From contig NC_049984.1 of assembly GCF_000003815.2 (NCBI RefSeq), positions 12,149,186-12,213,185 of the forward strand: DNA of 64,000 nt, written 5' to 3'. Position 1 is the first letter of the stretch; each line of letters opens with the position of its first letter. This document shows, piece by piece, positions 1 to 10,986 of the stretch. This stretch comes from Branchiostoma floridae. Lineage: Eukaryota; Chordata; Leptocardii; Amphioxiformes; Branchiostomatidae. The notes below the pieces were generated by a model. The model worked only from the letters and a program-made list of their open reading frames with translations, was not told the DNA's origin and did no database searches. The translations under genes and the position numbers were made by a program.

Positions 1-523
1 AAGATGGCAATCCTTTAGGTCATTGTGGGTGGGTCACTTTGAAATTTCTTGTTTCCAGTTGTAAAATCTGTAAATTCTTTTTCTTAAACAGTGGTTTGCA
101 GTAGGAGGAAAAAGCAGTGTTTTAGATTTGCATTTGAAGCAATTTTTGTTGAACAGTATTCATACAAAGTCGAAGCAGACATATTCGTAGTGTCATGAAA
201 TCACATTACAGAGTTCACAGAAAAAAAATGCTAAAATACAAGCACTGCAAGAGTTTAATGATTATACAGTTTAACTTTGGTTTCTACTTCAGTCGTGTTA
301 AGTTATAATTTGTTTAAAATATAACACTGGTGGTATTGACAACAATAACATTTCAGTATGTTTGTGGCAATGAGGACACAATTTGTAAATACTCACATGT
401 GATTACATTTATACGCTATACTGAGCCACATATTAAAGGTCTTACCACTAAGATGTTGCTCCTTATTATTTCTATAAGATATATTTGTGAATATAAAACT
501 GATGACATTTCTTACAACTCCAG
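1..523. other. intron of PRMT5 upstream of the first visible exon
   Basis: AT-rich sequence ending in the acceptor at 522-523. No coding exon was recognised. It holds the first of three copies of an 80-bp intronic repeat (353-438). Confidence 0.6.
353..438 (+). repeat. intronic interspersed repeat, copy 1 of 3
   Basis: About 85 bp that starts near cagtatgt and includes GGCAATGAGGACACA, then GTGATTACAT and CGCTATACTGAGCCACATA. The same block recurs in the same orientation at 2099-2181 and 2781-2862, all within PRMT5 introns. No terminal inverted repeat and no RNA polymerase III boxes were seen. Family unknown. Confidence 0.8.
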
Positions 524-3500
524 GGTATCCAGTGTTGTCCAGGGCACATCAGTCATTTGTACAACAGTTGTTCCAGGTAAGCTTTTCAGAATTGGTTTCA
601 GTACACTGCTAATAGATGTTCACTGACTTTACACACAACAATAACATTGAAGTGAAATTTGTCTTTTCATCTGCAATCGTATTTTTCTCACACCTGACCT
701 TTGCACATTTAGCTGAAAGCATGCTTAGTTAAAAACTTTTAAGCTGTCTTTTGATGATGCTACTGCAAAATTTGTTGGTACATGTAGTAGAGTGCTAACA
801 AAATGTATTTTGTCCTGTGAAGTATGATGCACAGATTGTGATCTCTGGAACAGCCAGGCATGGAGAAAAGGGGCTGAGGGCGTACCAACAGTACATGGAA
901 CATCTCTTCCAGGTACAGTCTTTCTAGTCCTTTCATTTATTCAATACACAAATAACTTCATTCTTTTACTTAGACCCTCACCTGTGTCTATACAGTATAC
1001 AGTACTGGGCTGAGGTTTCACATAACATGGCCAGCTTTCAGCCAATCAGAGAATTGCCTAAATGTTCTCTTTAACTATAAGTTTAAGTAAAGCTGATTCT
1101 ATAACAGACTGCTCGTCAAAGGCTACATCCACAAAAGTGAAAACCTCAGCCCGGTATAGCAGAGCCCCCTAAGGTATATTGAACATACTGCAGGTGAGGT
1201 TCTGCATAGCACTGGGAGAATGAAATGACTGCGGTCTTTTCCATGTTGCTCTGCCAAGTTCCAATTTCACTCAGTGTAAAAGAACCGAATACGGTCACCT
1301 AGAAGAAAAGAGGTGACCTTGTTTGGTTGGCTAAATATTGCTTTACTGTAAATGGACTTAACTTTGTGGGGATTTAATTATGTGGTAGCGGGAAAAAGGA
1401 CTGTTCACAGTGGTTCTAAGTTCGTGGTAGCACTACGCACTGTAGTCTCTTACTGCCATGGAAAACCACATGAAATCACATAAAACCACCACAAAAATTT
1501 CTGCATTTACAGTATACTACTAGCTAATGACAAAGAGTATTGCTTCTTCCTCAGTCTCACATTGCCCACTTTAATAACTGTTACCTCATACCCATTTCCA
1601 GACAAATCCACAGCCAGACCAAGTCACGATGTTTGCCCGTGGTTACGAGGACTACCTACAGTGTCCCCTGCAGCCTCTGTTTGACAATCTGGAGTCCAAC
1701 ACATACGAGACATTCGAGAAGGACCCTGTCAAGTACTCCCAGTACCAACAGGTAAGTTTTGGGGAAGTTTTAACAATCATGATAATCATCAATTTAATAA
1801 AAATGGAATTTTGGACTGAATGATGGCCTAGTCCTTTCATCTATCTATCACTCTGGACATGTAGCTCTATAAACGTATAAACGTGTAATGCCAAATGAGT
1901 CAAAGGTTGTTGAAATGATAGGAATGTTGTTTCTATTTGTTTTCTCTTTTTATGAAATGCAAAAGTTGAAATGTCTTTGATTACTTCCAGGCTGTGTACT
2001 ATGCATTACTGGACAAGATTCCTGTCTCAGAAAAGGACACCAAGAAAATGTAGGTATTCATTTCAGAGTCACATGATGGTAGCTATGACCATGGGTTAAT
2101 AAGTATGTGGCAATGAGGACATTTTTTGCAAATATTTTAAATGTGATTACATTTATACGCTATACTGAGCCACATATTAAACCTTATCACCTTAGAATTT
2201 AGCCTGATTTGATCACGTTTCTATACAGCCCACCCAACATTGCTGGCCTCTGCGGGGAGGGCCCAGTTACAGCAGAGGTTGTGTTACACAGACTACTTAG
2301 AATTGTTAGATGTTCTGTTGGGTACATAGTCGGGTAGTTATTAGAGACCCTGGCTCTAGACCAAGGGGCAAACCAAGAGTTTGAATGCTGACTGTTTCAG
2401 TCACCCTTCATTCTTTCAACTGGAAAGGGTTGCAGTCCTTAAAATGGGGCTTTATGATAAAGTTGTGATTCACTGTTCATTATGCTTGTTGAAAAGAGCA
2501 ATGAACCTGTAAATGCTGTACATAGTGCCCGTCTTCTCTGTCATCACCTGTGGAAGAGTGAGATCAACCTGTTAGCGATCACCTTTCCTCTCTGTTGCCA
2601 GTGTCCTGATGGTGCTAGGTGCAGGCAGGGGTCCCCTGGTCAGGTGTTCACTTGAAGCAGCCAAGAGAGCTGAGCGACAAATCATTGTGTACGCTGTGGA
2701 GAAGAACCCCAACGCTGTCGTCACGTAAGTGGAACTTCACTCCGTCATCTCTTAGCTGACACCCAGTGTGTATTGTAACAGTATGTAGCGATGAGGACAC
2801 CACTGGTGAATATTGTATATGTGATTACATCTATACGCTATACTGAGCCACATACTATTCATCACCAACATCTTGTTTCACATATAAATGTCTAGCACAT
2901 TACCTACAGTATCTGTGTCATGACTTACTCATGAGGTCAAAGATATCTACATAACCTTTACATACTGCATGAAGATGACAAGGTGTGATGAGGTTATTGA
3001 CTTCCTTGCAAGCCCCAAACTTTTGCCTTTTGGACAGCCACTTAACACCTACACCTATTTCCCCACTCGATGTTGGTGAAATTACTACTTGTTGTATCTA
3101 ACTTTTGTCAGGGATGTCCCTAAGATGGAACGCAAGGCCAGGGGTCCTGTGTTCAACTTTGGGGAGAGCCACAGCTTGAGCTTGTGAATGATCCCGTTTA
3201 ACTTAAAGAAAAAGAGCATTGGTCCATCACAGTGTGAGTGGTTGAAAATCTTAAGAGTCCGGTCTTACAAGGCTTGTTCTTACCTTAGAATACATGTACC
3301 TACCTACCTAGTCCCTTGACCTCCTGGTTGTTTGGGGATTTAAGGTGGCCATGAAATGGAAAGCTGTCTCCAGGTCTGTCTTTCCCTTGCTAGGGCCAGC
3401 CTTTCCTGCAGACTGAGGGATGCCCATTCTGTGATGTTGACTACTGGACAGATGTGTAATGCCTATGTGGTTTATCAGTTATACAAAACAAACATACAAA

Positions 3501-6500
3501 CACTACTAAGATATTTTCCTGTGCAGACTTGAAGCCCTGAAAGATGAGATGTGGGGTGAGCAGGTGACGGTGGTGTCATGTGACATGAGAGAGTGGGAGG
3601 CACCGGAGAAGGCAGATATCATCGTCAGCGAACTCCTGGGGTCGTTTGGCGACAACGAGTTGTCACCGGAGTGTCTGGATGGAGCTCAGAAGTTTCTCAA
3701 AGGTTTGGAACCTAAATCTGTAAATTACACCATCCAAAAAAGGACAAACAATTTGAAAACATGTTATCTCCATGAAAATTGTAGGCATTGTTTCCTGCGT
3801 GTGCATGTGTGTTTTTGTCTTTGTTATTTGTCCATAGTTATTTGATTATTGTAGAATAGTAGTATGTAGGAATGATGTAACCAGAGACTGGCAGGGATGG
3901 GAAGGATGGCTTGACCCAGGTCCAAAGTTGCTGGGCACTTATATTTGCTAGATACTGACAGAAATTTAAAGCAAGCTGGGGTCCCATAATAGTTTAGTTA
4001 TTTTAGTTCCTGTCTTTTTTCCTGCTATATCAGGGCTCGAAATACTGGGTGCATGTGCACCCAGGTGCACCCAAAATTGGAGATGTGCACCCAATCTATA
4101 ACTATAACAGGGATTCTAGTGTTACCAAAATGAAAACAGATTTGCAGTGGATGTCACTTGAAGACAGAAGGAAAATGTCCAGACTTTCCATGATGTACAA
4201 AATGACCAATAAACTGGTGGACGTACCAACTGATAAGTATCTAATACCAGCTCAAAAAAGAACAAGAAACAGTCATGCCTTCAAATTCCAGAGTAACCAA
4301 CCTAGGATCGATGTGTTCAAAAATTCGTACTTTCCCAGAACTATCGTAGAGTGGAATTTGTTATCACCAAGTACAGTTGGGGCATCTTCTCTGGGTAGTT
4401 TTAAAGAACACTTGCAGATAGATGTGCAAAAGTCAGGTGTAACGAGTCGTTTGGTGTAATATAACCAGCTGCTGCTGCGCCACGTGCCTGCGAAGCTGGT
4501 GTGTTACGCCGAACGGCGGTTATACCGGCTATAAAGAAAGAAGAAGAATCTTTTTCTGTGGGTGCACAGGGTGCACCCAAATATTTTCTTAGGTTTGTGT
4601 ATGTAAAGATATCAAAGTATACTAGTATACATCATATTCATGACATCTAAGTGTTAGAAAGATTATAAAAATGTCTATCATGGTACTTGTTTAAGAATTT
4701 GATAGCTTGTAACTACGTTTTATTACTAGGTTATTACTTCAATTTAAGTGGTGCACCCAAAACTTTTTTGATGCACCCAATTTCTTAAGCTTAATCCCAA
4801 AAATGAATTTTGAGCCCTGTATATACATGTACATATCAGTTCCTTTATCGGAGTGAGTGGGAAGATCCATAGACAACACGATAACGAATAGAAAAAGAAA
4901 TTTATAAACAGTATTTATACATGTACATGTTTGTGATCTTTGATTTCTTGTCATGTACTCTCCAGACGATGGCATCAGTATCCCGCGGGAGTACACCTCC
5001 TACATCGCACCTGTCTCCTCCCACAAACTGTACAACGAGGTGAGAGGGTGTAAGGAGAGGGACAAGGGACCAGAGGTTAGTCCAGCCTACTGCACATCAG
5101 GATGCAACAAGGAATTCCACTCCTCTTTGGTGATTCATTTAAATAGTAGTCTTTCTTCAGGAAAAGTGTCTTCACTAGCCAGGACCCCTTCAAGTTGGGA
5201 AAGGTTAAGGAAATTTTTGATGCAACTGTCTTAGTCCTCTGCATGATAGAATGAATCCATATTGATTTCATTACATGAATGTCTTCCTCTGGGAACCCCT
5301 AAACTTATGTGAGCTTGGGAAATAAAGTTGGGTAAACTCCTTCCGCCCAAAAAAGTTACTTTCAATATGACTGAAATAACTGAATATGGTATACCAGACA
5401 AGGGATTCTTTCTTTTCGTTTGTGTATGGCAAAATCGTCAAGAAGAAAATGTCAGCAGTGTATATTTACTCATTTTGCAGCTTCTTGGTTTGATTTACAA
5501 TATGGTTGCAAATCATTTTTGGAAAAAGGACTGAAAGTGATGCTCATGCAGATGTCATTCATATACAAATACATGTGTAAGAAAGCCAGTGTGACCTTAT
5601 GGGAAAGACTTGTTGTGATCTGTGATGCTCTAAAAGTTCTCCAAACCTGGTTTTAAGTTGTTTTACAGTGTATTTCAATCTTTAATCATGACTAACTTAC
5701 TCCATGGCTAGTGAACTTTTTCTGTGGAAGGGCTGTAGTGCATTAAGAAGTGTAATTGCATATGTTAATGAAACACTGTGACATAGTAAAATAATTGTCT
5801 TTTTGAAAGATTGGTCTCCTAGACTGATATTATTGAAATATATGTACATTGTCTTCACACCTTTTCTCTTGGACAGAGCATGAGTGATGTTTTATATGTA
5901 TGTGAAGCTGTGTTTGTCATCTTAACATAACTTTTATTTCATAAACATTTCCTATGAAAGACTATTGCAATTACATGTACATGTACATGGCAATATTGTA
6001 CATTCAAGACTGTTGACATTACAAATGGGAGTGCATTGCTTCTTGATCATACATTTGTTTACTACTGACTTGTTAATGACACTGACATACATTCTGATAT
6101 TGTTAGTTAGAGCAACAATGACTTTTGTCTCCACATGTGATGTATTTTTTTGTGACAAAGTGAAATCAATGATCAATATAATATTTTTTTGGCATGCTGA
6201 TAAAGTTATGTGTATTGTGTGATGGATAGGAGTTTTGTAATGACACTCATGAGAAGTTGAAAGTTTTAAGTTCTTAAAAGAAGAAACTTCTGTTCCTTTT
6301 AAATACAAATGCAAGGGATGTATGGATTTGTTGTTGTACATGGTAGTGTTTTACATGTGTGTTTTCTGTGATACAGGCTCCGTTTGAGACAGCCTACGTA
6401 GTGAGGCTCCACAACTACTGTGAACTGGCAGAACCTCAGCCTTGTTTCACCTTCCACCATCCTAACAGAGGTCAGCTCTACAATTAATGCAAATCTGTAA

Positions 6501-7949
6501 TTCCCTTTGACATTTAAAAATGGTGTCTTGACCAAATGGACATTTGGTTCCCAAAAGCCATAGTTGAATAACTGTATCTATTTTGTTTGTCAGTTATTCT
6601 CAAGTTGACATAATGAATCCCAGGCTTCATTTTGTCTTCTTCTTTCCCTCCCAGGTCTGATAGACAATACCAGGGCCAAAGAGTTTGAGTTTGACATTGA
6701 AGAGAACACAGTTCTTAACGGCTTTGCAGGATACTTTGACACAGTCCTGTACGGAGATGTCACACTAAGTAAGTGTCATTTACACAGCTCCTGTTAGACA
6801 AGGGCATGGCAAAAGTTATCTACATATTCAGCTTTTGTGGTGATAGCACGGTCACATTGGTCATAGGGAGTCATTCCATTTTGATGTCGTAGGATTTTCT
6901 AGCAGGCTGTGACAGAATCAACAAGGATCTAAGACAGCCTTTTCTGTATGATGCGGTTGCAGCTGAATTTTGTTTGACATGTGCACAGGCCATCCGAAGA
7001 ATGCCCTCAATTTGTGTTCATAAGAATGTGCCCATGCCCCTAACATTAATGTGATGCAGATTCAAACTTATATATTCTGGGCTATAGTCTTGTCTCCATA
7101 TATGAGAGATTTTTGTATTGTAAATCACTTGCTATACTAATGCTGCTGTTTGTATAGAAATTTGTATGTAAATATGGTACACTTTGCCCAGGGATGTTGT
7201 AGGTAAATGTGACAGATGTGCAGATATACATGGAGCTGAGGAAAAGTTGCACTTGCAGGAAGATTTACAGATGATGATTTGCTGGTACACGTACATGTAT
7301 ACCCAATTCATGTCCTTATGTTGTTGTTTTCCAGGTATTGTACCCAGGACACACTCTCCGGGCATGTTTAGTTGGTTCTCAATATTCTTCCCCATCCGGG
7401 TAAGCAGCAGACATTCCAATGTCATGACATTTCTTTAACAGTGCCTTAGTATCAGTAATGCCTTGTCAAAAAAATTGTTGCTATCTGACCAACACTAGCA
7501 AAACCTTTATTTTTCGGGTCAACTGCTGACAAGGGGCATAAAAGTTTTCATTGGACATCTCACTGATGGAAACAGAACAGTTGTTGTAAGAATGTGCAGT
7601 AAACATGGTACTTCTTTGTTCAGTTTATTGAGATACATGTTCTTGTGCATTGTGTGACTGTATTTGTTGGCAAACTCTGAAATATAAAAGAGATTCCGTA
7701 CCCAGTGACCCTAATTTTTTCAGGACTTCAATCAGACATGCAGCAGTAATCTTCCAATGCCTAAATATGTCTGTTTCATTTTCTTGTGTTTGACAGGAAC
7801 CCATCTACCTCAACAAGGGGAGCAGACTGAAGGTGAACTTCTGGCGATGCTGTACAGAACAGAAGGTCTGGTACGAGTGGTGCGTCAACAGTCCCTCCGT
7901 AACCCCCATACACAACCCTGCAGGGAGGTCGTACACGATCGGGCTCTGA
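524..7949 (+). CDS. PRMT5: PRMT5, protein arginine N-methyltransferase 5 (3' part, 11 exons; 5' end outside window)
   Basis: Type II arginine methyltransferase that makes symmetric dimethylarginine on histones and Sm proteins, with MEP50/WDR77 as known partner. Exons read by eye: 524-576, 823-912, 1602-1751, 1991-2049, 2602-2724, 3527-3702, 4966-5075, 6377-6470, 6655-6768, 7335-7399, 7797-7949. All internal borders are AG/GT and the phases join. They encode about 394 residues matching human positions ~242-637; roughly 240 N-terminal residues (most of the TIM barrel) lie upstream of the window. Seen in the sequence: the SAM loop VLGAGRGPL across 2602-2724; the Phe of YETFEKD (F327 position, needed for symmetric methylation); the double-E loop [11 protein letters not shown] with both catalytic Glu; the beta-barrel HSPGMFSWF; and the terminal GRSYTIGL. 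No frameshift or lost catalytic residue. Convergent with the VAT1L-like gene. Confidence 0.96.
1343..1517. mobile_element. MITE with TTTACTGTAAA-type terminal inverted repeats (PRMT5 intron copy)
   Basis: Begins TTACTGTAAATG and ends CATTTACAGTATA, so the ends are inverted repeats. The interior keeps fragments such as agttcgtggtagc and accaccac that resemble the better preserved relatives at 21543-21765 and 36914-37080. Non-coding. Assignment is by end structure only. Confidence 0.55.
2099..2181 (+). repeat. intronic interspersed repeat, copy 2 of 3
   Basis: Second copy of the block described at 353-438, in the intron after exon 1991-2049. It keeps GTATGTGGCAATGAGGACA and the CGCTATACTGAGCCACATATTAA end. 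The middle has diverged. Confidence 0.8.
2781..2862 (+). repeat. intronic interspersed repeat, copy 3 of 3
   Basis: Third copy of the same block, in the intron after exon 2602-2724, with GTATGTAGCGATGAGGACA at the start and CGCTATACTGAGCCACATA at the end. It has several point differences from copies 1 and 2. Confidence 0.8.
4031..4819. mobile_element. hAT-like non-autonomous DNA transposon, interrupted by a LINE fragment
   Basis: Left end CAGGGCTCGAAAT and right end ATTTTGAGCCCTG are terminal inverted repeats of the kind found on hAT elements (family knowledge). Subterminal regions carry at least six TGCACCC motifs, some as the palindrome GGTGCACC (near 4052, 4063, 4085, 4571, 4752 and 4771), like hAT subterminal transposase-binding repeats. 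Without the inserted LINE the element would be about 335 bp. No exact 8-bp target duplication is visible; both flanks are only TATAT-rich. It lies in the PRMT5 intron between exons 3527-3702 and 4966-5075. Confidence 0.65.
4096..4549 (+). mobile_element. 5'-truncated LINE (CR1/L2-like) 3' end: reverse transcriptase C-terminal tail
   Basis: Open frame to a stop at 4457-4459 with the tail pattern common in LINE polyproteins: [10 protein letters not shown], then [29 protein letters not shown], and [12 protein letters not shown]-rich 3' tail with an inverted motif (CGCCGAACGGCG) and an (AAG)n-like end at 4535-4549 follows. AATCT occurs at both edges and may be a short target duplication. Only the region after the reverse transcriptase domain is present, so it cannot be active. 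A second, decayed copy of the same family is on the minus strand at 49380-49760. Confidence 0.8.
6843..6950 (+). mobile_element. fragment of Harbinger-like MITE (family of 41309-41531)
   Basis: Contains CGGTCACATTGGTC and TTTTGATGTCGTAGGATTTTC followed by GGCTGTGACA, in the same order as the complete element at 41309-41531. The other end is not preserved. It lies in the PRMT5 intron between exons 6655-6768 and 7335-7399. Confidence 0.6.
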
Positions 7950-8610
7950 TGCATCAATCCCATCATTCCTAGCTGTCCTAAACTGTCTCCGTATGGGACT
8001 TGCAACAGAACAAAGGGGCTAGCCTATGAACTAAAAAAGAAACACCATCGTTACAGTCTAGTGGGCTTGGTAGAGCCTTGCACATGAAACACTGCGAATT
8101 CATCAGGGCTGTCCACATGTACATCTTAACATTTTTTTCCCGTCCAACTCTTTGTTTGAAAGCACATATCGCTGATTTTTGTTGTTAGATCTTTCAATTT
8201 AAGCTTTCAAAAAGCAATTTTCATTTCAGTCTCAATAATAGCTGAAGAGGTCACATTTTTGTCCATCCCAACAAGCAAAGTTTTGGGATAGAAGGACCGG
8301 TCCAAGAGACAGCCCTGGAAGTAAGATTTGGTATAAACATTTCCAAAACCAAAGGTTATTATATACACCATGCTGCTAGAGTCAGTGTAAAACTGAAGAT
8401 ATGTGCACCCCTCTTTACACTAGTGGGACAGCTTTCTTCAGATCGCAATGCAAGGAAGAAAACATGAAACGTTGATCTGTCAGAAGACAACTTTTCAAGA
8501 GAAGTTTACTTTGGTGTTTAACAGAAGGCTAGGCCTTAGTGTACCATGTTTAACGTTGTATATTGTATCACACTTATGCTTTGTTTAATAAAACCTATAT
8601 CTTTCTTTTT
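7950..8610 (+). other. PRMT5 3' UTR with poly(A) signal
   Basis: From the PRMT5 stop to just past an AATAAA at 8587-8592, which follows a TTTGTTT tract. No further coding exon was seen. The exact cleavage site (about 8605-8615) is inferred. Confidence 0.6.
8587..8592 (+). promoter_or_regulatory. poly(A) signal AATAAA for PRMT5
   Basis: Canonical hexamer 640 bp after the PRMT5 stop, followed by a T-rich stretch (tttctttttaa) that fits a downstream element. It is the first canonical plus-strand hexamer I saw after the stop. Confidence 0.6.
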
Positions 8611-8738
8611 AATATGATGGGTGTCATCATTCTGTGGTGTTGAGAAGATTACTTTATGATACAATTTTTTCTTACATTGTCCAGATCTGAATGCAAAATG
8701 GACAAGCAGGCATGTTTGAATGCTACAGTGCAACAATG

Positions 8739-8744
8739 TTTATT
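8739..8744 (-). promoter_or_regulatory. candidate poly(A) signal of the VAT1L-like gene
   Basis: Reads AATAAA on the minus strand and is the most distal minus-strand hexamer before the PRMT5 3' end. Use is inferred from position alone. Confidence 0.35.
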
Positions 8745-9521
8745 CACTGCATAGCATAGTCTCATATTTGCACAAAGCACAACCTCAAAATACAAAATAT
8801 ACATATGATATTTAGAATTACACTTCAATGACAATATATAGATGGCCACCTGTAATATATTTCAACGTCATGATACAATGAAGTAGAGCACCATGTGTCA
8901 CGAAGGCCCTTGGGAAAATGAAGACCTTTACCTTTTCTTTCAAAGTATCATGGAAAAATCAATATACAAAAGCCAAATGTATTTCTTTGGTCAGTTGTAT
9001 CCACTTATACATGTATTTATCCTTATTTGTAAACATCTAAGTACAATTACATTTTGTTCGTTTTTGATACCAATTGGAAGCCTGCAGTTATATTCAGTAT
9101 GTCTCCTCCACATGACATTTCCAGAAAAGTCTTCATTTTCCACCAGATGCACAGGGTACCCAACAGGTAGAGCGAAGTGTTTGTACTGAATACATGGACA
9201 ACAGGGGGGAGGGAGTCCGTCTCTAGGCACAGCTTCTACAGCCCTTCTGGCTTTTCACGTTTCAAAATAGTAATCTTTTTGTTTCTCTTCCCAGCCATTT
9301 CTTGTATGTGGTCCCCAATTAATTTTTTTTCACATAGAAGGTACGCAAAATAAACAATTTTACAAACATGCCACTTAACACTAATAGCTAGCCTTGTACA
9401 TGTATGTTTTTGTTATCTGCTTGGAGGATCTTGGGTATAGATGACAGCCATCTTGTCACCTGTAGCTTTGCACTGAGTGCGAGACTGCAGACTGTGCTAA
9501 TCATACCATTCTGTACTGCGT

Positions 9522-9728
9522 CATTCTCCTACGCTTGGCCTTGCCCGTGGCCTGTGCAATATAGCTTGGTGAGGTTCTACTTCTGTAGTCGGCCTCTAAC
9601 CATTACAACATCGCCTTAATGTTTTATTTTGTTGAGGCTGATTCTCTGATCGGCAGATAACTGGTTATAGATGTACCCAAAGAAGTTGACACCGGTCGGC
9701 CACGGGTGAGGCTCTGCATAGGAGAATG
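9522..9728. repeat. 31-nt inverted repeat with about 145-nt spacer
   Basis: Left arm 9522-9552 (CATTCTCCTACGC to GCCCGTGGCC) and right arm 9698-9728 (reverse complement CATTCTCCTATGC to CACCCGTGGCC) match at about 26 of 31 positions. Translated outward on opposite strands, both arms read FSYA-x-P-x-PWP. It lies in the presumed VAT1L 3' UTR. Confidence 0.6.
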
Positions 9729-10986
9729 TACTACGTATGCAAAACCCACACTTTGAATACACAACGCATATTGGGACCTCAGAAATTTTCAGTTTTAAGT
9801 ATGGATGCACCAACAACGGTTCATTGATAGCTACACACACAAATTCCTGCCATCTTTCCACGTGCCTATTTGCTTTTTTAAAGAAATCAATTGAAAGAGG
9901 CGCTTATGGAAGAAATCAGAAATCATTCGAAAAAGATATATTTCGACATAGGATACATGTATCACTTTGACATTTTCACCGTTAGATCCACCACTAATCC
10001 TTACCTTCCAAATAACCAGTTGCTTTTTTTGCAATGTAAACCTTACAAAGATTGATGTTCGTATGTCTTAAGGGATTAAGTCAATTGAAGAGGAATCTCA
10101 TGATTATGGCGCTCTGGAAGCGTGGGCTAGCCCTCCGTCAGTGAGATATGTATCTCAGCTCAGCCAACGTAGCGCTACCAACTATCGCGCACTGCCAGTA
10201 TTATTGTTAACTGGGTCGTGCACACAAAAATGACATGATCCTAAGTTATGAATCCCCTTTATCATACAAACAAAAATGTTGTCATCAAGAGACACAACAG
10301 AATAAACTCCTAAAGCAATAACAAACTACTTGGAAGCATGGTTACAAATATGACTCAGCATGGTTACAAATTTGACTCTGTTTCCGCATCAGATAATGCG
10401 AATAAATCAGACGATAATTGGTAGCGCTTCGTTACGGTTTTCTTACATCCCAAACATTGCACAAAGACATGTTTCTTCACATCTCAGCTGAATGCCGATG
10501 TAACTGGTGTAAGGAAGTCATGGTCCCTCTTCCACCATGCTTTTCTCACCTAAGTACACAAATTGTAATGGCAACCAAACGAAACATACCTCGCAAAACG
10601 AAGACTTGCGACCATACATTGTTACAAACATATTTTGAACACAAACAGCCAAATATACATATGCCACGAAACCCACATATATATCTTTAATTGCTAACAG
10701 CTACCCATCTAACTTACAACAATAACAGTTTTCCACCTGAAGAACACAATATCTACACAAAAGTCTTGCACAAATACTCGAGCTGCACGATATGTACGTA
10801 AATATACGTTAAATCTGATAGATATGGAACCGGTTTAGATATGGTTAACAGTTTTTTTCTGCGTTCGTTCAGCGTTTGTTTTCTAGGGTAACGATAGGGT
10901 ATAGCTGGCACAGATCTGTAGACTGTTGTCCAGAGGAGCCCGACAAAGATATGCGTTGTTCTTTCTGAACTGTTTCTCGTCCTGAT

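Larger units (their letters stand above)
8720..10986 (-). other. probable 3' UTR of the VAT1L-like gene
   Basis: From the VAT1L-like stop down to a minus-strand AATAAA (plus-strand TTTATT at 8739-8744). No recognisable exon of either neighbouring gene was seen. If this signal is used, the 3' UTR is about 2.2 kb and ends roughly 100 bp from the PRMT5 3' end. It contains the inverted repeat 9522-9552/9698-9728. Confidence 0.45.

Noticed and set aside
3110-3187. Possible extra PRMT5 exon (after acceptor-like ttgtcag)
   Set aside because: Translation bears no relation to PRMT5, ends in a stop, and neighbouring exons join in phase without it.
4049-4459. 136-codon plus-strand frame between PRMT5 exons
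   Set aside because: Matches the LINE polyprotein tail pattern and has a second decayed copy at 49.4 kb; not a PRMT5 exon or an independent gene.
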